Positions 25,573-35,358 of a stretch of 64,000 bases of DNA are shown here, piece by piece. Location of the stretch: positions 1,844,191 through 1,908,190 of the forward strand of contig JAKOGI010000005.1 in the NCBI GenBank assembly GCA_029747015.1, in the 5' to 3' direction. Source of the stretch: Carnegiea gigantea. Its lineage: Eukaryota > Streptophyta > Magnoliopsida > Caryophyllales > Cactaceae. Below the pieces are notes generated by a model. It was not told the origin of the DNA and made no database searches. It saw nothing but the letters and a program-made list of their open reading frames with translations. The position numbers were made by a program, and so were the translations under genes. Numbering within the stretch: the stretch's first letter is position 1; each line of letters starts with the position of its first letter.

Positions 25573-26716
25573 ATATAAATTCGTTTTATATATATGTCGA
25601 CTTGAAATTTTCATGCTGAGTAACTTGTTATCGATCAATTGGGTTGAAGTTATATGAATTCGTTTCATATAAATGATTAGCATATATGATGTAAATTTGT
25701 TTTACTCGAACTCGATAAATATGTATGTGATATAAAAATCCCCTTGGTCGATAAATGAATATGTTTCATAAGTTGTATTATATAAATATGATTTATATAA
25801 TACCCCGTCACGTGAATATGTTCCATGATTTAATAATTTTATGCAAAGTGAACAATTATAATTCAGTTAATTGTTCTGTTATTGTTCTGCTTAACAAAAA
25901 TGTTTCATGGAGCTTCGCATGAATTAGTTTCATATCATAATGTTTAATTTTATAGGATGTTTGATTATTTTATGAATCTGTTTTATGAAATTTAAATTTG
26001 CAATATTATATGAATACGTTTTATATTATTTGCGAGCTTTACTGTGAATTCGTTTCATTCAAACTTTAATGTTATATGGATCTGTTATATATATAATTAA
26101 TTGCGATTAATATTTGGATATATTTCATATTATAAATTATGTTGCATTCGATTACATGGATATGTTTCATGTCAATCACCAATTAGTAGTATTGTATAAA
26201 TGTGTTTTATATATATGAACTACGTGAGTTGTAGTGAATTTGCTACTTTTAGCACTTTTTCCTTGCCCAAATTAATGAACATGGATTCGTTTCATGTTAT
26301 CTACCAATTATGTAATTTAGCGGCATTTTATGAATTGGTTTTATGAAATTTAAATTTGTAATATTATAAATGTGTTTTATAAATTGCGAGTAATATTTGA
26401 ATAAGTTTCATATAATTATATAAATGTGTTTTATATATTGCTATTTGGGCATTTTATGAAATTCTTTTGTAACATGCTATTATTCAAATATGTTTAGCAT
26501 TATAGATTCATTTTATTATATAAATGTGTTTTATATAATAATTTGAATTTTATGTTTGGTATGTCATTGATAGAGTTCTAAACGACATATTAGTAGTTAC
26601 AAATAATGAGATAACTTCATGTAAATTTGGTTTACATTAAGTTGGATATCTTTGTGATATATCTGAAATGTTAATTTATTTAACCACAATATTCTCCATA
26701 AATTATGTTTTATGGA
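25573..26716 (+). repeat. Array of ~23 hairpins with common TNYGT-type loop
   Basis: Hairpins read at: 25573-25591, 25650-25672, 25691-25705, 25755-25769, 25775-25803, 25811-25827, 25919-25933, 25967-25991, 26008-26026, 26044-26058, 26073-26091, 26112-26130, 26154-26172, 26193-26213, 26278-26298, 26325-26349, 26364-26382, 26398-26410, 26417-26437, 26513-26541, 26619-26637, 26646-26660, 26695-26716. Most loops are five bases (TTCGT, TATGT, TGTGT, TCTGT, TACGT, TTTGT), usually closed by AA/TT. Stems run from 4 to 12 bp and differ between units, with matched changes on both arms (TATGAA/TTCATA, TATAAA/TTTATA, GTAAA/TTTAC, CCATAAA/TTTATGG). Three units are imperfect (25811, 26073, 26112). The array lies in the untranslated leader, ending ~150 bases before the gag-like frame. 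Confidence 0.75.
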
Positions 26717-26859
26717 AAATTGTGATAAATAAGTTATAAAAACTTCTAATTCATGCTTGTATGAGATGATTATGAGCTTAACGAAATTTTCGATCATACG
26801 ACATGGATAATGTAGTTTTTGGTAATTTATTTATTTGAAAATATGTCTAATGTCCACTT

Positions 26860-27360
26860 TAAAGAATATATACCTTTTAGATATGGTAATAAGGTTGGTA
26901 ATTTATTTACCAATAAAAGAACTTGATAGCACTAACTATGATACATAATGTTAGAGGATTCAGTTTCTTCTGAATGAACGTAAAATGTTAGGATACTCAT
27001 TAGGTTCTAGGTCTTATAGGATGGTAAAGATGGTACTGTTAGTGAACAGTATCCAGAAAACTTTAAAAAAAAAAAACCAAAAGTTGTTCGAGAATAGATC
27101 GATCAAGATGTTATACTTTGTCGTATTGCATCAATGTCGATCTAGTGGGGGAATTAAAAGTCATCCCACTGTTGAGTACGCGTGGGATTAGCTTAGCATC
27201 AGGTTCATCCGGATCCATTCCCTCAAAAGATTCTAGACCTAAGATTGGTATTGCGAAAGGGAAAAAGGCTGAGGAAATAAAGAGGAGCATATAGCACGTG
27301 TGAGTGCTATGATTGTGGAAATTAGGAATATTATCCTTAGGATTGTCCTAAGTCGATCAA
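26860..27360 (+). pseudogene. Copia gag remnant with damaged zinc knuckle
   Basis: From about 26913 one frame reads KELDSTNYDT then, after stops, RIQFLLNERKMLGY, the gag N-terminal pattern of this copia lineage. At about 27300-27350 there is a CCHC zinc knuckle reading CYDCGN...DCPK in which the His position is Tyr and two codons are stops. The stops are of the type produced by C-to-T or G-to-A change. Gag would form the particle and bind RNA; this copy cannot. Confidence 0.7.
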
Positions 27361-27399
27361 GGTACCTCCTTCCACAGCCACTCCTGGATAATGTGTGTG

Positions 27400-27800
27400 C
27401 TCCCAAGCATTTGTTGCTAACTGGGATCCTTAGTGGATCGCAGATACGGGAGCAACCAAGCGCATAGTTCAGGAATGAGTTAATCCTTGTGAACTTTCAC
27501 CACAAAACAGTGGGTTCACAAATTGTCATTTTGGGTAACGACAATAGAAAAGATGTCCTTGAATTAAGGACAAATCATTCGAGGCTCCTTGAAGGGACTA
27601 CGTTATCTCTTCCCGATACTCTCTATGCACCTGAGGTGCGATGTTTCCTTATGTTTTCTGTCCCCAAGGTTAGTTTTCTTTAATTTTCGTCTAGATGTCT
27701 TAGACATCATGTGGCATGGTGATTTGTTTGGCCATGTCACATTAAAAGATGTTTTCAATGGACGAAATAAAACATCTTCCATCCTTGTCTCATTTTTGAA
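27400..27800 (+). pseudogene. Copia protease and GAG-pre-integrase remnant
   Basis: At 27434-27475 the frame reads WIADTGATKRIVQE, the retroviral-type aspartic protease active site (catalytic Asp codon at 27443). Then comes a typical protease-downstream stretch (VILGNDNRKDVLELR), and at 27711-27740 MWHGDLFGHV, resembling the WH-x-RLGH pre-integrase motif with an insertion. Frames change between these parts. Confidence 0.7.
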
Positions 27801-28859
27801 TCTATTTTAGACGTGCTCGTTTTGATCATAAGGGTCAAGATAGAGTTAACTAGCTAAAGATGGCCTTTTAAGACTAACTCACTAGGCTTAAGGTGCAAAA
27901 TGTGAGTTATGCATAGCTAGTAAAGCAATAAGAAATCTTTTTTGTAAGATTTCGAGTCCATCAAATCCCTTAGTGTTCGTTCACTTTAGACACCTGCAGA
28001 TCCATGAATATGAAAGCATATCATGGAGTTACATATATTCATGATATAGGTATATATACCTACTATCCCACCGTTATTAAGTACTCGATGTGTTCATATA
28101 CTTTATAGCAGTAGTAGGACTCAATTGGTACGAAATATTAAAACTCTTCGAACCAATTGAGATCATGAATATTTTCTTCGTGAAATAACATCCCGCAATG
28201 TTGATTTTCTTAAGGATGAGTTTCTTAGCATTTGTTGCAATTGAAAATGGTCTAAATTTGTATACGTTAAAATAAGACCTTCAACCACCTCTCGGTGAGG
28301 GGGAGGATTTGAGTTCTCACTAAGTCACCGAGGATGGTACACATTCCTTACTTGGTAAGAATGGTGAAGGTTTGTCTGTCAAGGAGAATGAGATTCGTCC
28401 TCAATCTCCAATTATTGAGGAGAGTTATTCCTGAACATGCAGTTAGTCCTCATGTTCAGGATCCCACCTTTAATGGATAGTGGGAGTAATCTTCTCTTCT
28501 TAATCAGGGTTCCATACCTCTTAGAGAAAGGGGGAGAAACTCCTGATCCCATACCTCTTAGAGAAAGGGGGAGGGATTTCTTACTTAGGCAGACAAATAA
28601 TGAAGGTCCCAGGATCCCAAGGACTAAGCGTGGAAGAATTCCTCGACGTTTTTTTCAAATTGGAAAAGAAATATTCTTATGTACTCCATCGGGAGATTAG
28701 GGATCTACCTTTTATCAAGAGGCGATTGGCTCATCAAATCACAAAAAGTGACTGGATGTCATAAGGGATGAGATGGACTCACTGACAAGGTTTGAGAACT
28801 CCTTGAAACTCCACTCCGATGTAAGTCTTCAAGATAAAACATCAGATGGATAGTTCAAT

Positions 28860-29206
28860 TGATAAGTTCAGGCCTGGATACTCCTAGCCTTGGTTTTCCA
28901 TTCGGACTTTGAGTTGTTCGAAATGGAGTAAAGATTATTTTTCTCAACGGTGATCTTGAGAAAGAGATTTATATGGACTAACCCATTGATTTTGTATCAA
29001 AGGGATAAGAAGATAATTTATGTCATCTTAAAAGGTCCATATGTGATCTTAAGCAATCTTTCAGTTCTTGGTACTCTAGATTCCATGAAGCCATTTTGGC
29101 TTAAATGGTTTCAGAAGACCATTGTATATGTCGAAAGATCAACATGGGGATTACGTTCCTCATGTTAATGACATACTGCTGACTAGGAACAACTTGGAGA
29201 TGATTA
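28860..29206 (+). pseudogene. Copia reverse transcriptase, active site changed, cut by LINE
   Basis: Fragments such as LNGDLEKEIYMD and LKQSF belong to copia RT. The catalytic motif, normally YVDD, reads HVND at 29161-29172, so one catalytic Asp is Asn and the enzyme would be dead even without the insertion. After ILLTRNNLEMI the frame is interrupted by the LINE and resumes at 33351. Confidence 0.78.
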
Positions 29207-29682
29207 CAACAATAACAACAACAACTCCCAGTGTGGGTCCCGCTTTTACGGGGTCTGGGGAGATCCAGTTGTAGGTAACCTTACCTCTACCGGTATTCCT
29301 ACCCATAGAGAGATTGATTCCTAAAGACCCACAAAACAGCTTTTGAGAAAAAAGGTTTAAAGAGAAAACGATTGCAAACCAATTACCAATGAGGAGAAAA
29401 GGGTACGGAGACCAAATAAACAAGGAGCGGAGACATACCTCAATAAAACCAGGGGCGCTAGATGCCGTCACAGCCCAGAAAAGGACGACCTGCAGACAAG
29501 TACACCAAAAAAAACCCCACCCGCCCCACCCCACCTAAGCTACTGCCACCTACAGAGTTGGACCCCTACAATCAGAAACCTTAATCCTATTCCACCACAG
29601 CCTCCTATCCTGGGCCATGTCTTCCGTCAGACCGACAACTCTCAAGTCCTCTCTAACCACTTCCTCTAGGCTCTTCTTCGGT

Positions 29683-30990
29683 CTACCCCTCCCTCTCTTT
29701 CCGCCGGGGGGGAGCGATCATCTCGCACCTCCGCATTGGGGCGGCCACACTTCTCCTCTTCACGTGGCCGAACCATCTAAGCCTCGATTCTTTCATCTTC
29801 TCCTCTATGGGGGCTACTTCGGCTAAACTCCTGATTACGCCATTCCTAATTCCGTCTAATCTCGTAAAACCACACATCGACCTGACCATTCTCATCTCAG
29901 CTACCATCAACCTATGGACCTGCATCTTTTTTAGAGGCAAACACTCCGATCCATAGAGAACAGCCGGTCTCACTACCCTACAATAAACTTTGCCTTTCAG
30001 TCCTAGAGGCACTCTCTTGTCACACAGCACCCCTGACGCTGACTTCCACTTTTGCCAACTCACTCTTATCCGCTGGCTAATATCCTCGTCAATGTCCCCG
30101 TTCTGCTGGATGATGGAGCCCAGATACTTAAATTTAGCGACCTTTGGAATCACCCTCCCATCCAGTGTGACGTCTCCCCCTCTTCTATCCTTCCACTGAA
30201 ACGATAATGGAGGTATTCCGTTTTTGATCTACTTAACCGGAAACCCCTAAATTTCAGCGTATGCCTCCAACTCTTCAACCTGTCATTCACCCCCTGCCGG
30301 GTCACATCGATAAGAACGATGTCATCTGCAAATAACATGCACCAAGGCACCTCGTCCTGGATTCCTCTAGTGAGTTCATCCAAAACTAATGCGAAAAGAA
30401 ACGGGCTTAAGGCGGAGCCCTGATGCAGGCCCATACTAATAGTGAAGTCATTGGAGACCCCTCCCGGTGTCCTAACACGCGTCCGCCCCCCTCGTACATA
30501 TTCTTGATTACACGGATGTACGCGGACGCCACTCTTTTCTCTTCTAAACATCTCCAAAATACCTCCCTCGGGACTCTATCATACGCTTTCTCCAGGTCAA
30601 TGAACACCATATCGAGATCCACCTTTCTATCCCTGAGCAAGCCCATGAGCCCTCTGAGGAGGTAGATCGCCTCAATGGTCGACCTGCCTGGCATAAAACC
30701 AAATTGATTTTCTGAAATCTCTACATCCTCTCGTAACCTTCTCTCAATCACCCTCTCCCAAAACTTCATAATATGACTGAGCAGTTTGATGCCCCTATAG
30801 TTATTACAATCTTGGATATCCCCTTTGTTTTTGTATAATTGGATGACTGTGCTGGCCCTCCATTCTCTGGGCATCTTGGCGGTCCTGAAAATAACATTGA
30901 ACAGCTCCGTGAGCCACTCTACACCTACCTTCCCCATAAACTTTCAAATTTCCACCGGTATCTGGTCCGGACCCACTGCCTTTCCATTCG
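29683..30990 (-). pseudogene. LINE reverse transcriptase domain, in three frames
   Basis: Recognisable parts are PREWRASTVIQLYKNKG, NYRGIKLLSH, NQFGFMPGRST, MVFIDLEKAYDRVPRE (first catalytic Asp), GLHQGSALSPFLF and the active site MLFADDIVL at ~30338-30312. A C-terminal region follows with VAKFKYLGS and the WFGHVKRR phrase. The three parts lie in different frames (30937-30407, 30557-30150, 30153-29683), so at least two frameshifts separate them. Confidence 0.9.
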
Positions 30991-31123
30991 CCATCTTTTT
31001 CAAAGCCTCCCTAATCTCCTCCTTTGTTATATGGTCGCCCGCATGCTGATCGCTACCCTCTTCGCCCCTACTAGAGTCGTCTCGGGCCCCTTCCCCATTT
31101 AGGAGTTTAACAAAGAACCTTTG

Positions 31124-31706
31124 TCATCTCTCCTTAATTTCAACATCCTCAGTCAACACCTTACCCTCTTCGTCCTTGATGCACCTTACCACCCCCAAAT
31201 CTCCAGTCTTCCTTTCCCTCGTCCTAGCCAGTTTGAGAACCTCCTTCTCCCCTTCCTTCGTCCCCAATCTATGGTACAATCTATTAAACGCCTGGCTCTT
31301 TGCTACTGCCACCGCCTTTCTGGCTACTTTCTTGGCCGCCTTGTGTCCAATCTTCTTTTGCTCCCTCTCTTCCTCCGAACTGCTGCTCATGAACTCCGCG
31401 TAAGCCTCTTTTTTTTGCCTTGACTTTCTCCTTTACCTCTTCGTTCCACCACCAGGTGCCCTCCATCCTATTGCCGCCTCCCCTGGAAAGACCTAGAGTT
31501 TCCTTAGCCGACCTTCGGATGCAATCCGCCACAACCTCCCACATCGAATCGGCGTCTTTTGCCCTACTCCAAGCTCCTTCCTCGGCTATTCTTTTTGCTA
31601 TTAACCCCGCCTTCTCCTTCGTGAGGGTCCACCACTTAATTCTGGGTTCTCCGACTCTCCTCGTCGTCCTCCTAGGATACTTGCACACTATATCTAAAAC
31701 CAACAA
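31124..31706 (-). pseudogene. LINE linker between endonuclease and RT, frameshifted
   Basis: The frame runs on from the endonuclease to about 31415, then shifts into the frame of the SSSEEEREQKK segment (31390-31124). The break lies at an eight-base A run (minus strand) at about 31409-31416, which suggests a slippage indel. The region is basic and helical with no named domain. Confidence 0.75.
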
Positions 31707-31727
31707 CCTGTGTTGAGTTCCCAGAAA

Positions 31728-32450
31728 CTAGCTGGGAATCACTTTGCAGTCCTTGCACGATCTCTGATTTTCCTTTCTCGTTAGGAAGTAGTCAATCTGG
31801 ATCTTGCAAGAGCTGCTCTTGAAGGTCACTAGGTGGTCCTCCTTCTTCTTGAAGAAAGAGTTGGCCACCAACAAATCAAAGGCCACCGCAAAGTCCAGCA
31901 CAGAGACCCCTCCCGCGTTTCTCTCTCCGAAACCGAAGCCCCCGTGGACTCCATCATAACCCGCTGCCTCCGCGCCGATATAGCCGTTAAAGTCTCCTCC
32001 TATGAATAGTTTCTCGCTCTGAGGGACCTCTTGGATGATCTCATCTAGGTCCTCCCAGAAGAGCTTCTTAGTTTCCTCCAGCAGGCCTACTTGGGGCGCA
32101 TACACACTCACCACGTTCACGAAAACTGAACCCACCAACACCTTAATGGCCATAATCCGATCGCTCTTACGCCTCACTTCGACCACCTGGTCCGCCAGAT
32201 CTTTCACAACCAGGATGCCAACTCCATTCTTCGCCTTGGTTGACCCCGAGTACCAAAGTTTGTACCCATCAATCTCTCTACCTTTAGCTCCAACCCACTT
32301 CGTCTCCTGAACGCACGCTAAACTAATCTTACGCCTACGCAAAGACTTAACTAATTCTATCGACTTACCCGTGAGGGACCCAATATTCCAGGACGCTAGG
32401 CGTACCTTCCGCAGCCCTACATCCCTCTTAACCCCAAGACTCCCTGGAGG
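31728..32450 (-). pseudogene. LINE apurinic-type endonuclease domain
   Basis: It begins with a VRLASWNIGSLTG segment (Asn of the metal site). It continues with VQETKW (catalytic Glu), VVSVYAPQ, GGDFNGYIG (Asp/Asn pair) and an IDYF segment close to the end. A TAG at 31728-31730 follows KVIPS, and the homologous frame continues beyond it. The enzyme would nick target DNA to prime reverse transcription. Confidence 0.88.
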
Positions 32451-33019
32451 ACAGGCTGAAATAGCTACATGGTTTGCTATAGACGCAGACGCCTACGAGA
32501 AAGCCACAACCAGCTACAAACTACTAAAACAATGCTAATAATAAAAAGAATGCGACTACTAAAGAAATACTAACACTACTAATAATAATAAAGAAACCAA
32601 CCTAGCAACAAAGAATAGTAATGCAATAAAGCCACAGGCAAAATTAAATACAATTCCTAGCCGAAAACCAAAAGTAAATGCACCGAAATCAGATCACAGC
32701 CCAGAGGAATGCCGAACACAAGCCAAGAGCAAATTCCAGAGGGAGGCCAATCCTTTAACCAAACCACCACAATGCCAAATGAAACCAGCAGCAAGCCCTG
32801 AATTCCCCACAATTGAATGCACGGACCTGCCCTCCCCTGCAGGGCCGAGAATCAGCCACGAATGCTCCCCAAAATGCTAAGCAAATGCACCAATATGCCA
32901 ATCCAGTTACCAAACTACCAAAAAGCCAAACTAAACCCCAGCAACAATCAAACGAAACGCAGGAGAAACAAGGGGAAAACTATTCCCAGTTGTAGAATGC
33001 TCACCAGAGTCAACAAGCA

Positions 33020-33060
33020 TCAACCAAAAACCAAAAACCAAAAACCAAAAACCAAAGCAA
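33020..33060. repeat. (CCAAAAA)n short tandem repeat
   Basis: About five copies of a 7-base unit in the 5' untranslated part of the LINE. Confidence 0.85.
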
Positions 33061-33350
33061 CAGAGGGGACAACTATTCCCAGATGAAGGTGAGACCTACC
33101 AATTGAAGCAGATTATCTTACCACCGAAGATGAAGGCTACCAATTGAAGCAGATTAACTTGAAGATGAGACTGACCGGCCACCTTCAGGGACTTGAAGGT
33201 GCCCCGCATCCGTTTGAGTCGTCGGGAGCAGACGACGAAGGTGGAGGTCGCGGTGGGGCGCCGCCGAAGGTCGTGCAGGAACGGTCAGTGACCGTTCTGA
33301 ATTTGCAGAGAGAGAGAGTGGCAAAGAGAGTCACAACTTGGAGATGATTA

Positions 33351-34080
33351 AACTACTAAAAGGTAGTCATTCCATGTCTTTGAGACGAAGGAAACGGGTG
33401 AAACTAGGTATGTCCTAGGAGTGAAAATAATCCAGCGTTGTCCCAAGAAGCATGCATCAAAGTGTCTTGAAACGATTTTGAGTTTATAATTCCTAATCAT
33501 AGATACTCCAGTTGAGAAGGGTTTAACCTTGAGTCTTGCCCAATGTTCTAAAACAGATGACAAAATAGAGATAATGAACAATGTCCTTAACCCTAGTATC
33601 ATAGTAAGCTTAATGAAAGCCATGTTATGTACATGACCTGATATTGCTTTGCGGATAATTTGATAAGTCGTTATCAAAGTAATCCAAGACTTCCTGATTG
33701 ACAAGTCATCAGGAGAATCAAACGCTACCTTCGTGGTATTGATAACTCAGTATTTTGCTATCAAGGAGCAGGCCTCAAGTTGAGAGGATGCTCAAATTTT
33801 GATTAAGGTAGTAACTCGGATGAGTCTAAGTTAAACTCAGGATATGTCTTCACCCTGAGTGGGAGAGCCATGTTATGGTGCAGCAAAGAAGTACAGCTGT
33901 ACAACAATGTCAGCTATGGAGGTAGATTATATATCTTGTACCATAGAGACAAAAGGCATTGCCATTGGGTATATATATATATAGACTAACAAGGTGATTA
34001 TATTCCCTTAACTAAACTCATTCCTAGTGATGTATCCAAAACTCATTGGTTGAGTCTTGGATTTCATAAGATTTGGTATC
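33351..34080 (+). pseudogene. Copia RT C-terminus and RNase H remnant
   Basis: It continues the interrupted RT and includes, in shifting frames, a GYVFTLSGRAMLWCSK segment at about 33840-33890 that marks the RNase H domain. The carboxyl end is near ~34010-34080 (IPLTKLIPSDVSKTH). Many stops are present. Confidence 0.75.
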
Positions 34081-35030
34081 TAGACATGTTCTGTTACGTG
34101 ATGGACATGTTTCTTTTATGGGCAAGATGCTCATTGTTGTACGTTAGGCATATTGAAATGTCACAGGCTTCTGATTGGTCTAGTCACACAGGCAATCACC
34201 CTTACACTTGAGTAGCGGGTAGGATGAGACTGAATCATATTAGCACTAGGTGTGCAATATTGATTACTTACACTGGAAGTGTGTGAGTGGAATGAATATA
34301 GTCGCCTTAGTAAAACTAAAATGAGACTCGAGGGAGTCGAGTATGAAATAAGTTTTCATATTAAAGCCTTAAAAGTCGAAGTTTGAGTGTCAAGACCAAC
34401 ATTCAGTATGTTAATCTAGTGGCTCATGTTAGATTTTTGGGTGAAAATCTAGACTGACAATTCGCGTGGCATAAAGAGTGACGAACCCAACTAAGTGGGA
34501 GCTATGCCGTGACACACATCTCATACTGTGTGCGCTTATAAGACGACCCATATGTGGGGTGACAATTGAATTCCCTATCACTTGTCACTGTGTGACCCTA
34601 TGGACGATAACCCTTTGACTTAAAGCTATAATATTAAGTCGAAACTTAATAATGCTACTTTAATGTGATTATCAAGAACCACGATATATACGGTTCAGCG
34701 AGAACACGTTAGGAAAGCAATTAAGCTAAGATGAGATTTCATGAGTGTTTAAGGAAAAATCTATCCACCATCACCATATCAGCCCGGGCGATTATGTTGA
34801 GAATATAATTATATGATATATCAGGTATAAGGGATTAGAGATGCCACTGGTGATGTCTTGGGATATTTTTGGGGTGTCGTATTTCATGAAAGTGTTATGT
34901 TAGTTGGATGGTAACTTAATATAACACTACTTATTATTTTTGGTCGCACGTTCTATTCCTGGTATGAAGTATGAGGAGTTGTGATACATAGAGAATACAT
35001 GTTTTACGGCCTAAGTGGCCGAGTGGGAGC
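34081..35030 (+). other. Copia 3' untranslated region
   Basis: Non-coding stretch between the RNase H remnant and the polypurine tract GAGTGGGAGC (35021-35030). I see no domain or clear repeat. Confidence 0.5.
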
Positions 35031-35358
35031 TGTTGGACGGGCCTAATGAGATTAGGCCCGACGGCCACTTAAGTCGCCTAGGGCGACAACCCTTGCTACC
35101 CCCTAACTTATATAAAGGGGTTTAAGGGGGTTAGCCTTGGTAGACGCAATGACGCGAATATTATATCTCCCATATTCTCCTACTTCTCTCCCATGGCCGA
35201 ACTACCATCTATCGAGTTCTCGGGTTTAGGACGTGAAACCCTAAAGCGACTCTAGTAGCTACTTGGTATTGCTATTGGCGTGATTGGTATTCTTTATACG
35301 CATGGACTATTACCGATAGTATATTTCCGCATCCAGGTTAGTCCTATTTCTTCTTACA
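35031..35358 (+). repeat. Copia 3' LTR
   Basis: Starts TGTTGGACGGGCC and ends TTCTTCTTACA, the same length as the 5' LTR. It is the more GC-rich of the pair: most differences read C or G here and T or A in the 5' copy. Confidence 0.92.

Larger units (their letters stand above)
29189..33350 (-). mobile_element. RTE-clade LINE with 18-bp target-site duplication
   Basis: The element occupies 29207-33332 and is flanked by the exact direct repeat ACAACTTGGAGATGATTA (29189-29206 and 33333-33350). On the minus strand it has a ~880-bp 5' region, an endonuclease-RT coding region (about 32450-29683) broken by stops and frameshifts, a ~480-bp 3' region, and a terminal GTT-type tail instead of poly-A. 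That tail, with an APE endonuclease and no separate ORF1, is typical of plant RTE LINEs. The 4.1-kb length suggests a complete or nearly complete copy. Confidence 0.92.
23637..35358 (+). mobile_element. Decayed Ty1/copia LTR retrotransposon, with nested LINE
   Basis: LTRs of 328 bp bound it (23637-23964 and 35031-35358), with about 18 differences between them, nearly all transitions. Flanks are CTTAT and CTTAC (one mismatch). The primer site begins TGGTATCA at 23966 and the purine tract GAGTGGGAGC ends at 35030. Domain order, read through many stops and frameshifts, is gag, zinc knuckle, protease, integrase remnant, reverse transcriptase, RNase H. This is copia order, although most of integrase is lost. 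Excluding the LINE the internal region is ~6.9 kb. Features unlike a typical element are the ~2.9-kb leader before gag and a ~940-bp 3' untranslated stretch. It cannot encode a working polyprotein. Confidence 0.9.

Noticed and set aside
25573..26716. CRISPR-like array
   Set aside because: Repeats are degenerate inverted repeats with irregular spacing, not identical direct repeats with unique spacers, and the DNA is a plant nuclear retroelement.
30423..31716. Plus-strand frames across the LINE
   Set aside because: The minus strand has the recognisable endonuclease and RT motifs; these are shadows.
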